This document shows positions 1 to 6,820 of a DNA stretch of 13,037 nt, piece after piece (within the stretch, counting starts at the first letter, position 1; each line of letters starts with the position of its first letter). The stretch is from JBOFHT01 sp051649785 (lineage in GTDB: Archaea; Methanobacteriota; Methanobacteria; Methanobacteriales; Methanobacteriaceae). A program made the translations under genes and the position numbers. The stretch covers positions 1-13,037 of the forward strand of contig JBOFHT010000002.1 in the NCBI GenBank assembly GCA_051649785.1. Direction: 5' to 3'. A model generated the notes under the pieces. The model searched no databases, was not told the DNA's origin, and worked only from the letters and a program-made list of their open reading frames with translations.

Positions 1-1717
1 CATAATTAGCATGAATTGCTCCACCAATATTTGCGGTGTTGTTGTTGAATGTGGAATTAGACACAGACACATTACCCATATTAGTACTGATTGTTCCACC
101 GCTATTATTTGCGGTGTTGTTGTTGAATGTGGAATTAGATATAGATAAATTACCCAAATTAATATAGATTGTTCCTCCGTTAGTTGCTGTGTTGTTGTTG
201 AATGTGGAATTGGATACGGATACATTACTAGAAGAAGTATAGATTGTTCCTCCGTAAATTGTTGCGGTGTTGTTGTTGAATGTGGAATCGGATACAGAAA
301 AATTACTGGAAGAAGTATAGATTGTTCCTCCGTTAGTTGCTGTGTTGTTGTTGAATGTGGAATCGGATACAGAAAAATTACCTATATTAGTATGAATTGC
401 TCCACCTGAATTAGTTGCTGTGTTGTTGTTGAATATGGTGTTTGTTAATGTTATATTACTAGAATTAGTACTCTGAATTGCTCCTCCGTTAGTTGCAGTA
501 TTATTATTAAAACTAGAGTCTGTTAATGTTATATTGGTGGAGTTTGTGGTTTGTATTGCTCCTCCGTTAGTTGCTGTGTTATTATTAAAATTGGAGTTTG
601 TCAATGTTATGTTGTTTGTGTTGTTTAGTTGTATTGCTCCTCCTGTTTCTGCTGTGTTGTTGTTAAATGTGGTGTTTGTTAAAGTTAAATTAGTGGGATT
701 ATTTATGTGGATTGCTCCACCTGTATTATTTGCAGTGTTATTGTTAAATGAGGAATTAATTACGGATAAGTTAGTGTTAGTAGTATATATTGCTCCACCT
801 GTATTATTTGCGGTGTTATTGTTAAATGAGGAATTAATCACAGATAAGTTAGCAGTAGTAGTATATATTGCTCCTCCCCTATTATTTGCTGTGTTATTGT
901 TAAATGATGAATTAATCACAGACAAGCTATTATTATTGGTAAGGATTGCTCCACCACTCATATTTGCGATGTTATTGTTAAATGAGGAATTAATTACGGA
1001 TAAGTTAGTGTTAGTAGTATATATTGCTCCCCCACTATTATTATTATTTGCGGTGTTATTGTTAAATGAGGAATTAATTACAGACAAATTACCACCAGTA
1101 GTATATATTGCTCCACCTGCAATATTTGCTGTGTTATTGTTAAATGAGGAATTAATTACGGATAAGTTAGTGTTAGTAGTATATATTGCTCCGCCATTAT
1201 TAATATTTGCTTTGTTATTGTTAAATGAGGAATTAATTACAGACAAAATACCATAAGAAGTAGTATAAATTGCACCACCCGAAATTCCTTTATTGTTAGT
1301 GAATGTGCAGTTTATTACAGTTAAATTACTGCCTGTTGTTCCCATAATCGAAGAATTTTGACTATTTTTAATTATTAGGTTGATTAATGTCACGGTTCCA
1401 CTATTATTAATAAAAAATGTTCCAGTACAGTCAATTTCTGCTTTATTATTTGGATCATGACTTTGAATAATAATATTCTTATTATTAGCCACAGTTACGT
1501 TAATGTTGTTGGCTCCTTTGTATATTCCACTTGTTAGGTTAATTGTGTCGTTTCCAAGACTACCTTTAATACCTTCATTCGTATTATTATTAATTACTAT
1601 AGTACTTGCAAATACAGTACTACTAAACATAATAATAAGTACTAACGCTAATATAAAAAGCATTGAATACTTAAAAAATATGTTTTTATGTCTACTTTTG
1701 TTTAAAATAAGATTCAC
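1..1717 (-). CDS. Adhesin-like secreted repeat protein (5' part, runs off window)
   Basis: At least 571 codons are open on the minus strand from about 1717 to base 2, with no stop before the edge. The N-terminus is a short basic stretch followed by a hydrophobic segment (LFILALVLIIMFSSTVFA), read as a signal peptide or membrane anchor. About 100 non-repeat residues follow, then 17 repeats of 25-28 residues with the pattern S-x-F-N-N-N-T-A-x-x-GGAI/GGTI. These resemble polymorphic-outer-membrane-protein or right-handed beta-helix repeats of methanogen adhesin-like proteins. The likely role is an extracellular surface protein for attachment or cell contact (inference from family). The start is uncertain. 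GTG at 1717 is the first usable codon, but GGTGA overlaps it and would better fit the in-frame ATT at 1708; the ATG at 1663 begins the hydrophobic core. The C-terminal anchor is outside the window. The long plus-strand open frame at 534-1256 is the antisense shadow of the repeats. Confidence 0.9.
   Translation of the reverse strand, partial: MNLILNKSRHKNIFFKYSMLFILALVLIIMFSSTVFASTIVINNNTNEGIKGSLGNDTINLTSGIYKGANNINVTVANNKNIIIQSHDPNNKAEIDCTGTFFINNSGTVTLINLIIKNSQNSSIMGTTGSNLTVINCTFTNNKGISGGAIYTTSYGILSVINSSFNNNKANINNGGAIYTTNTNLSVINSSFNNNTANIAGGAIYTTGGNLSVINSSFNNNTANNNNSGGAIYTTNTNLSVINSSFNNNIANMSGGAILTNNNSLSVINSSFNNNTANNRGGAIYTTTANLSVINSSFNNNTANNTGGAIYTTNTNLSVINSSFNNNTANNTGGAIHINNPTNLTLTNTTFNNNTAETGGAIQLNNTNNITLTNSNFNNNTATNGGAIQTTNSTNITLTDSSFNNNTATNGGAIQSTNSSNITLTNTIFNNNTATNSGGAIHTNIGNFSVSDSTFNNNTATNGGTIYTSSSNFSVSDSTFNNNTATIYGGTIYTSSSNVSVSNSTFNNNTATNGGTIYINLGNLSISNSTFNNNTANNSGGTISTNMGNVSVSNSTFNNNTANIGGAIHANY
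15..1320 (-). repeat. Tandem 75-84 bp coding repeats (17 units)
   Basis: The plus-strand anchor ATTGCTCC/ATTGTTCC/ATTGCACC begins at 15, 90, 168, 243, 321, 396, 477, 555, 633, 711, 789, 867, 945, 1023, 1107, 1185 and 1269. Every spacing is a multiple of three: 75, 78, 81 or 84. On the coding strand each unit gives one beta-helix coil. Three sub-types form blocks: INSSFNNNTA with GGAIYT nearest the N-terminus (about 711-1260), LTNT/SxFNNNTA with GGAIQ in the middle (about 450-700), and S(D/N)STFNNNTAT with GGTIY (about 1-400). This block structure suggests local duplication and homogenisation. Confidence 0.93.
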
Positions 1718-1778
1718 CCCAGTTTATTATAATTAAAGCTTTTAAAATATATTGAAAAAAAATATTTTTGACTATTAA

Positions 1779-1804
1779 ATTAATTTCCAAATGGAATTAT
1801 TAAT
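1779..1804. repeat. Imperfect inverted repeat upstream of the adhesin gene
   Basis: Left arm ATTAATTTCC (1779-1788) and right arm GGAATTATTAAT (1793-1804) can pair through TTCC/GGAA and ATTAAT/ATTAAT, with a two-base bulge and an AAAT loop. It lies about 60 bp upstream of the adhesin start, inside its probable leader, so it could be a leader hairpin or operator. In such AT-rich DNA it may also be chance. Confidence 0.3.
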
Positions 1805-1900
1805 TATTATATTTTAACATTCTTTATATTTTTTAACAATTTTAAAAAACAAACGTTCGTTTTCTAATAATATTATGAACTTATATTACTTTACACATAG

Positions 1901-1929
1901 TATATAAAGTTAACTGTTAATATATAAAA
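1901..1929 (-). promoter_or_regulatory. Candidate TATA elements for the adhesin gene
   Basis: Read on the minus strand, two TATA-like elements occur: TTTTATATAT (about 1919-1928) and CTTTATATAC (about 1901-1910). Either would start transcription about 25 bases further on, giving a leader of about 150-180 nt. Neither has a convincing purine-rich BRE. The same bases also read as TATA on the plus strand, so direction and use are uncertain. Confidence 0.25.
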
Positions 1930-1985
1930 TGGAACTGTCAAAATGTTAGTTGTTGGAAAAAATTAATTAGCTGAAATTCAATTAA

Positions 1986-2081
1986 AGCCAAATTAATCTT
2001 AAAAAATTCCAAAAAGAATTTAAAACTAGATTTCCCAATGGAAAACCAGAAATCAAACTTGCAAACAATAAAAACCAATAA
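1986..2081 (+). pseudogene. Possible short gene relic
   Basis: The 643-base gap 1718-2360 has no convincing gene. This 31-codon stretch, bounded by stops and lacking ATG/GTG/TTG, reads like ordinary protein (pieces LKKFQKEFK and RFPNGKPEIKLANN) rather than the surrounding AT-rich noise. Immediately upstream another frame reads LAEIQLKPN before a stop. It may be the decayed end of a gene or transposase, but I cannot name the family, and a chance open frame of this length is easily possible here. Confidence 0.18.
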
Positions 2082-2214
2082 AAAAGTCTACTTTTGCCCA
2101 AGACTCAAAATATAAATAAAGATATATCCTAAATATTACATAAATTAAAATTATTGTCTGAATCAAACATTATTAAATATTAATATAATTATTGCCATAT
2201 TTTTGTACTTTTTT

Positions 2215-2230
2215 GAAAATTTTTATATAT
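2215..2230 (+). promoter_or_regulatory. Archaeal BRE/TATA promoter of the DUF211 operon
   Basis: GAAAAT (2215-2220) directly followed by TTTTATATAT (2221-2230) is a textbook archaeal BRE plus TATA box. Transcription would begin near 2250-2256, leaving a leader of about 105-110 nt before the DUF211 ATG. It probably drives the DUF211, RraA-like and flippase-like genes, since no comparable element is seen in the two downstream gaps. Confidence 0.65.
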
Positions 2231-2234
2231 TGGA

Positions 2235-2312
2235 TTGAACTAATAATAATTATACTTAATTTATACTTAATTTAATTATAATGAATTTGAACTAAATAAT
2301 TATACTAAATTT
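2235..2312 (+). repeat. Direct repeat in the DUF211 promoter and leader
   Basis: Two similar copies, 2235-2261 and 2287-2312, share TTGAACTAA, then AATAATTATACT, then AATT, with small indels. TTATACTTAA also repeats at 2250-2259 and 2261-2270. Copy one overlaps the predicted transcription start; copy two lies in the leader. The pair could be a repressor binding site or a local slippage duplication. Confidence 0.4.
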
Positions 2313-2360
2313 AACTAATATTTTATTAGCAATATTTCATAGTCAGTAAGGAGATTACAT

Positions 2361-2651
2361 ATGGCAAAAGGACTTATTCGTTTAGTTTTAGATATTTTAA
2401 AACCTCATAACCCTCTTATTTCTGATTTTGCTACTTTTTTGAGCGAAGTTAGTGGTGTTGAAGGAGTGAATATAAGTTTAATGGAAATTGACAAAGAAAC
2501 TGAAACTATTAAAACAACAATTGAAGGAATTGATTTGGATTATAATATTATTAAAGCTGCTGTAGAGGAATATGGTGGATCTATTCAAAGTATTGATGAA
2601 GTAGTAGCTGGTAGAAGAATGGTTGAGGAAGTAACAACTCACCAAGATTAA
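2361..2651 (+). CDS. DUF211 family protein (COG1888)
   Basis: 96 residues, full length for the DUF211 family of methanogens and other archaea, small proteins with a ferredoxin-like fold and no settled biochemical role. The family signature is clear throughout: VLDILKPHNP near residues 9-18, GVEGVNISLMEIDKETE at 32-48, and YGGSIQSIDEVVAG at 70-83. The sequence is free of the Asn-rich insertions of its neighbours, suggesting strong constraint. The ATG is set by AAGGAG at 2348-2353, seven bases upstream. It is the first gene downstream of a strong BRE/TATA promoter and is followed after 42 bases by the RraA-like gene. Cytosolic by sequence. The family assignment is confident; function is unknown. 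Confidence 0.9.
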   Translation: MAKGLIRLVLDILKPHNPLISDFATFLSEVSGVEGVNISLMEIDKETETIKTTIEGIDLDYNIIKAAVEEYGGSIQSIDEVVAGRRMVEEVTTHQD

Positions 2652-2693
2652 TCTAAGTCTAATTTAGATATTTTTATTACAAATGATGAAATT

Positions 2694-3824
2694 ATGAGCA
2701 AAAAAGCTAAATTATCTCCAAAATTTATTTTAAATAAATTTAAAAAAGAAGTATCTAATGAATTAGATAGTGATAAGGATACATCTAGTATTATTAAGGA
2801 TATTAATATTAAAATTAGTGACTTGGCTAATTTAGATAATAATATTAATATTAATAATAACAATAACAATAATGAAAATACTAATATTAATAATATAAAT
2901 ATAAATATTAATGGTAACACTAAATCTTTATATGAGGATAGCTTAAATTCTAAAAAATTAGCTTACTATTTAAACTTAGATATTGATTTTGCTGATATTA
3001 TTATTGATTTACTAGATAATACTAGTTCTTGTCAGATTTCTGATGCAATAATGCAAGTTAATGTTAATAATCATAATTCTGATAACTGTAATGGTAATAA
3101 TAACCATAATACTATTAATAACAACAATAACAATTATCATTCTAGAGTAAATAATGGTGTTATTCCTAGCTTAAAGGCAGTTAATAATAAAAAAACATTT
3201 GGTAGGGTTGTCACAGGTAAAACAAGTCATAATGATTGGGGAACCTCTCTTTTTGTTATTGATAATGCTGAAAAAGGTGATATTCTTTTTATTGATGCTA
3301 GTATTAATAATGGGGCTTTGGAATCACTTACTAATATTGCTTCTTCTTCTACGGATACTACTAATAATAACAAACATCATAATATAGGGAATACGCCTAA
3401 TAGTGATAATGTTGATAATATTTGTTCAAATTATATTCCCTCAGCTATTTGGGGGGAATTAACCTCAACTTCTTCTAAAAATAATGGCTTAGCTGGAACT
3501 GTTATTTATGGTTCTTGTCGAGATATTGATTTTTTAGCTGATTTTGATTACCCTGTTTATTCCTGCTTTACAGTACCTAATGCAGGTAATCCAAAAGGAT
3601 TAGGTGAAGTTAACTGTGAGGTTATTATTCACGAAAATGAAAATAATTACAAAGTTTTACCTGGTGACTTTATTTTTGCAGATATTAATGGAGTAGTTAT
3701 TATTCCTAAAGAAAGCTTCCTTAATGTAATTTCAAAAACATTAGATATTAAAATAAAAGAAATAACTATTATTAATCAATTAAATGAAGGCAAGTCTTTA
3801 TTGGAAATTACTGGCTTAAAATGA
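2694..3824 (+). CDS. RraA-like / HMG-CHA aldolase superfamily protein with Asn-rich insertions
   Basis: 376 residues; the recognisable RraA-like fold would need only about 230. Core segments in order: ISDAIMQ (115-121), GVIPSLKAV (155-163), FGRVVTGKT (169-177), KGDILFIDAS (194-203), AIWGEL (251-256), GLAGTVIYGSCRDID (265-279) carrying the family Arg-Asp pair R276/D277, KGLGEVN (301-307) and PGDFIFADINGVVIIP (323-338). Family members include RNase E inhibitors, HMG/CHA aldolases and oxaloacetate decarboxylases, and in methanogens a domain fused to hexulose-phosphate synthase. Which activity applies here cannot be told. Three low-complexity insertions rich in Asn lie at about 48-76, 123-154 and 213-249, all between core elements and presumably surface loops. 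Translation starts 42 bases after the DUF211 gene. A five-codon mini frame (ATG at 2683) ends in TGA overlapping this ATG. Stop is TGA, the only TGA among the window's complete genes, with an open in-frame extension after it. Confidence 0.85.
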   Translation: MSKKAKLSPKFILNKFKKEVSNELDSDKDTSSIIKDINIKISDLANLDNNININNNNNNNENTNINNINININGNTKSLYEDSLNSKKLAYYLNLDIDFADIIIDLLDNTSSCQISDAIMQVNVNNHNSDNCNGNNNHNTINNNNNNYHSRVNNGVIPSLKAVNNKKTFGRVVTGKTSHNDWGTSLFVIDNAEKGDILFIDASINNGALESLTNIASSSTDTTNNNKHHNIGNTPNSDNVDNICSNYIPSAIWGELTSTSSKNNGLAGTVIYGSCRDIDFLADFDYPVYSCFTVPNAGNPKGLGEVNCEVIIHENENNYKVLPGDFIFADINGVVIIPKESFLNVISKTLDIKIKEITIINQLNEGKSLLEITGLK

Positions 3825-3923
3825 TTTTCTACCAGTAAAACTGACTCTAACTTTAGTTTCGCTATGGTTACTGTTACTACTACTACTAACACTACTGCTA
3901 ATACTAATTTAATTATTAATTAA
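3825..3923 (+). other. In-frame Thr/Asn-rich open extension past the RraA-like TGA
   Basis: After the TGA at 3822-3824 the same frame stays open for 32 codons and then ends in TAA (3921-3923). The reading is Ser/Thr then Thr/Asn rich (VTVTTTTNTTANTN), matching the low-complexity style of neighbouring protein tails. It may be a former C-terminal tail cut off by a stop mutation, a rare readthrough product, or just AT-rich DNA. No start codon with a ribosome site supports a separate gene, although an ATG occurs at 3864. Confidence 0.3.
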
Positions 3924-3950
3924 AATTCTAATCATTTGCGAAGTGTATTT

Positions 3951-5162
3951 ATGAGCGATAAAACTGATGATAATGATAATTATATTTATAATCTTATAAC
4001 TGAGAATAAAAAAGCAATAATATTTTCTTTTATTATAGTATTTATTATAATTTTTGTAATTGTAGTATTTGCAGGGGTAGATGGGATTATTGAAAGTCTT
4101 AAACAGACTGATTTACGATTATTGGCTTTATCATTTGTTATAAAAATGCTGGTTATAGTATTATGGGCTTTTAGATGGAAATTCATTTTAAGCCGTATTG
4201 ATCACAATACTAATAATAATGTAAAATCTCCTAATTTTTTTAATGTATTCGGAATTCTTCTTACAAGTATATTTGGAAATAATATAACTCCTGGATCTAT
4301 TGGAGGTGAGCCATTACGTGCTTTTGTTCTTAATAAATATAATAAAACTCCTGTTGAAGTTGGATTTGCTTCTACATTAGTTGATAGAGTTTTAGAACTA
4401 CTTCCATTTATAATAATGACTTTAGTGGCTGTTGTGGCACTTATTTCATGGGATCTTAATTTAGTATCAAAATCAATATTAATAATACTAATAATAGCTA
4501 CTATTTCAGGATTTTCCCTGATTTTATATGCTGGAATAAACAAAGAAGTTTCTACTAACATTGTTTTTAAAATACTCCATGGTTTAGAGTCATTTATTTC
4601 TAAAATTTATAAAAATTACAACTCCGAAGCTGTTGAGAATAAAGCTAAAAAAGCTATTTCTAATTTTAATAGTAGTTTTAAGGTTATTATTAGTGATAAA
4701 CAACTTTTTTTTGTTGGTGCTCTTTTAGCTCTTTTTACATGGGGACTAGACATATTTAATTTTTACATATGCTTTTTAGCTATTGGTATAACTCCTCCAA
4801 TAGCTCCATTTGTCACGGTTTTAACAATAGCTATTTTACTTTCATTTTTACCATTATTACCAGGAGCTTTAGGAATAACTGAAATTATAATGATAGCTTT
4901 ATTTGCTCCTGTGGGGATAACTGCAGATTATGTTCTTGCTGCAAGTACAATTGAAAGAATCACATCTTATATATTTCCAACAGTTTTAGGTATATTAGCT
5001 ACTTTCTATTACAGTAAAAAGCTTTCTAAAGACAATGCTAGTAGTAAAACTAATAGCTCAGATACTTGTGAGGATAATATTAAATGTGTAGGGGATAATG
5101 ACTTTGATAATAATTATAATGTAGATGAAAAGAGTAATGCTGATGATAATAAGAAGCATTAG
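3951..5162 (+). CDS. Flippase-like / LPG synthase TM-region membrane protein (UPF0104)
   Basis: 403 residues from ATG 3951; a TTG at 3936 is possible but less likely. About eight hydrophobic segments: roughly 21-43, 56-80, 96-112, 147-167, 174-195, 253-280, 287-305 and 308-326, plus 338-354. Family signatures are NNITPGSIGGEPLRA (110-124), STLVDRVLELLPF (141-153) and PLLPGALGITE (301-311), typical of the COG0392 / LPG_synthase_TM family found next to envelope glycosylation genes. The bacterial domain is the membrane part of MprF-like proteins; archaeal stand-alone members are thought to move or modify lipid-linked substrates, but this is inference. There is no aminoacyl-transfer domain. The last 45 residues are a hydrophilic Asp/Asn-rich tail. 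It is third in the DUF211 operon by position, 126 bases after the RraA-like stop, with no obvious promoter of its own. Confidence 0.87.
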   Translation: MSDKTDDNDNYIYNLITENKKAIIFSFIIVFIIIFVIVVFAGVDGIIESLKQTDLRLLALSFVIKMLVIVLWAFRWKFILSRIDHNTNNNVKSPNFFNVFGILLTSIFGNNITPGSIGGEPLRAFVLNKYNKTPVEVGFASTLVDRVLELLPFIIMTLVAVVALISWDLNLVSKSILIILIIATISGFSLILYAGINKEVSTNIVFKILHGLESFISKIYKNYNSEAVENKAKKAISNFNSSFKVIISDKQLFFVGALLALFTWGLDIFNFYICFLAIGITPPIAPFVTVLTIAILLSFLPLLPGALGITEIIMIALFAPVGITADYVLAASTIERITSYIFPTVLGILATFYYSKKLSKDNASSKTNSSDTCEDNIKCVGDNDFDNNYNVDEKSNADDNKKH

Positions 5163-5223
5163 GTCTATGCTCTCTAAAGAAAAATATTTATTAATGGAAT
5201 AGTAATTATATATAAATATATCG

Positions 5224-5237
5224 AAACATTTATATAT
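5224..5237 (+). promoter_or_regulatory. BRE/TATA promoter of gar1-tfb
   Basis: In the 286-base gap 5163-5448, GAAACA (5223-5228) is followed by TTTATATAT (5229-5237), a good BRE plus TATA. Transcription should start near 5256-5262, giving an unusually long leader of about 190 nt before gar1. The rest of the gap is AT-rich and contains an inverted repeat CTTAATT (5332-5338) / AATTAAG (5347-5353). Confidence 0.55.
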
Positions 5238-5254
5238 GATTGCGTACATAGTAC

Positions 5255-5284
5255 TGTTGTGTAGTTTGCTGTATATAGGCAACA
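5255..5284 (+). other. Possible 5'-leader hairpin of gar1 transcript
   Basis: TGTTG (5255-5259) can pair with CAACA (5280-5284), with further weak pairing inside a 20-base loop. It falls at the predicted transcript start, and 5238-5284 is visibly richer in G and C than the flanking DNA. No C/D or H/ACA guide-RNA boxes are convincing, so it is only a candidate structured leader. Confidence 0.2.
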
Positions 5285-5448
5285 TTTATTTATTGGATTA
5301 TTAAATTTTTTAAGGTTTTTTAATACTATTGCTTAATTGTTAATGTAATTAAGAACTTAATTTGCCGTATTTTAATATTTTAAGTAATAATAACTATTAT
5401 TAAATAATTTTTTAATAACAATAATAATTTTATTTTTATGGTATTCTT

Positions 5449-5823
5449 ATGAAAGCTCTTGGTAACATTTCACATATAACTAATTCGGGTAATTTAGTTG
5501 TTAGATCTTCTGCAACACCTCCAGCTGGAGGATTAGTTCTAAATAAAGATAAAAAGAAGATTGGTAAAATAAAAGCAGTATTTGGTCCAACTAAAAAGCC
5601 TTTTATAGCAGTTGCTGTTTTTAAATCTGTAGGTCTTGAAACCTTTGAAGATAATATTGGTGAAGAGCTATTTGTTTCTAATCAAAGCCCTAAAAAGAAT
5701 AAGAGGCGAAGTAAAGGAAAGTTTGGAAATAATTCTAATAAAGGTAAATTTAATAATAATTCTAATAATAACAATAATAATTCCAATGGAAAAAGGAGGG
5801 GACCAAGACGAAAGATAAACTAA
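5449..5823 (+). CDS. gar1: H/ACA RNP protein Gar1 with Asn-rich basic tail
   Basis: 124 residues. Residues 1-78 form the Gar1 beta-barrel core: a G-x-x-S-H-I-T-like opening, the region around GLVLNKDKKKIGKIKAVFG (28-46) and GPTKKPFIAV (46-55), the family hallmark. Gar1 joins Cbf5, Nop10 and L7Ae on H/ACA guide RNAs to make pseudouridine in rRNA. Residues 81-124 are an unusual tail of Lys/Arg clusters separated by Asn runs (KKNKRRSKGK, NNNSNNNNNNSN, GKRRGPRRKIN). Archaeal Gar1 proteins are normally short and lack the Gly/Arg-rich arms of eukaryotic Gar1, so this tail is odd, though its charge suits RNA contact. The ribosome site is weak (GGT nine bases upstream). It lies 56 bases before tfb and is probably co-transcribed with it. 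Confidence 0.9.
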   Translation: MKALGNISHITNSGNLVVRSSATPPAGGLVLNKDKKKIGKIKAVFGPTKKPFIAVAVFKSVGLETFEDNIGEELFVSNQSPKKNKRRSKGKFGNNSNKGKFNNNSNNNNNNSNGKRRGPRRKIN

Positions 5824-5879
5824 TTAATAAGTTTTCCGAAAGAAAAAAGCATGCTGAAAAGCTTTCAGTTAAAGAAACA

Positions 5880-6812
5880 ATGCAAAGTGATGTTTCTAAA
5901 ACTGAAAAACAAACGGCTTGTTCGGAATGTGGGTCTGAAGAGGTTATAGGGGACTATGAGAGGGCTGAAATTGTTTGTGCAGGTTGTGGACTTGTTTTAG
6001 ATGATAATCTTGTAGATATGGGTCCTGAATGGAGAGCATTCGATCACGAACAGCGTGATAAACGTACAAGAGTAGGAGCTCCAATTACTTACACTATACA
6101 TGATAAAGGTTTAAGTACTATGATTGATTGGAGGAATAAGGATATTTATGGTAGAGATATTCCTGCAAGAAATAGGGCTCAATGGTATCGTTTAAGAAAA
6201 TGGCAAAGGAAAATAAGAATTTCTGGAGCTACTGAAAGGAATTTAGCATTTGCTTTAAGTGAGCTTGACCGTGATTCATCTCGTTTAGGTCTTCCTCGTA
6301 GTGTAAGGGAAGCTGCCTCTGTAGTTTACAGAAGTGCAGTTGAAAATCGTCTTATTCGTGGTAGAAGTATTGAAGGAGTTGTAGCTGCATCATTATATGC
6401 TGCATGTAGACGTTGTAATGTTCCACGTACTTTAGATGAAATTGCTGAAGTTTCACGTGTTAAGAAAAAAGAAGTAGGTCGTACTTATAGATTTTTAGCT
6501 AGAGAGTTAAATATTAAGCTTCCTCCAACATCTCCTGTGGATTATGTGCCTCGTTTTGCAAGTGAACTTGGTCTTTCAGGTGAAGTTCAATCAAGAGCTA
6601 TTGAAATTATAGAAAAAGCTATGGAAAAAGGATTGACTTCTGGAAGAGGCCCAACGGGAGTAGCTGCTGCTGCATTATATATTGCTTCAGTTCTTTTAGG
6701 TGAGAGAAAAACACAAAGAGATGTAGCAGATATTGCAGGAGTTACAGAAGTAACTATAAGAAATAGGTATAAAGAACTTACAGAACAGCTTGATATGGGT
6801 GTAAGTTTATAA
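5880..6812 (+). CDS. tfb: Transcription initiation factor B (TFB)
   Basis: 310 residues, the normal length. The factor bridges the TATA-bound TBP and RNA polymerase and reads the BRE. The N-terminal zinc ribbon has Cys14, Cys17, Cys33 and Cys36. The linker/B-reader region includes MGPEWRAFDHEQRDKR (about 47-62) and the very conserved GLSTMIDWRNKDIYGRDIP stretch. Two cyclin folds follow (about 115-205 and 212-305); the second ends with the helix-turn-helix DVADIAGVTEVTIRNRYKEL that contacts BRE. All key elements are intact. The ATG at 5880 lacks a clear ribosome site. The frame is open upstream to 5781 without ATG, GTG or TTG, so a non-standard earlier start cannot be wholly excluded. Lower Asn content and more G+C than its neighbours fit a conserved core gene. 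Follows gar1 and ends in a hairpin. Confidence 0.97.
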   Translation: MQSDVSKTEKQTACSECGSEEVIGDYERAEIVCAGCGLVLDDNLVDMGPEWRAFDHEQRDKRTRVGAPITYTIHDKGLSTMIDWRNKDIYGRDIPARNRAQWYRLRKWQRKIRISGATERNLAFALSELDRDSSRLGLPRSVREAASVVYRSAVENRLIRGRSIEGVVAASLYAACRRCNVPRTLDEIAEVSRVKKKEVGRTYRFLARELNIKLPPTSPVDYVPRFASELGLSGEVQSRAIEIIEKAMEKGLTSGRGPTGVAAAALYIASVLLGERKTQRDVADIAGVTEVTIRNRYKELTEQLDMGVSL

Positions 6813-6820
6813 TCTTGTTT

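Noticed and set aside
534..1256. Long plus-strand open frame with regular hydrophobic repeats
   Set aside because: It is the exact antisense of the adhesin repeats. The minus frame has the signal peptide, conserved FNNNTA/GGAI units and a continuous frame, while this one has no ribosome site.
2281..2295. Four-codon upstream reading frame in the DUF211 leader
   Set aside because: Too short and without a ribosome site; such ATG-to-stop pieces are common in this composition.
2648..2920. Minus-strand Leu/Ile-rich open frame over the start of the RraA-like gene
   Set aside because: It is the antisense of Asn/Lys-rich codons, which always read as Ile/Leu, and overlaps the DUF211 to RraA-like operon junction.
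5238..5290. Candidate C/D-box or H/ACA small RNA next to gar1
   Set aside because: No proper C (RTGATGA) and D (CTGA) pair and no convincing pseudouridylation pocket; kept only as a weak leader hairpin.
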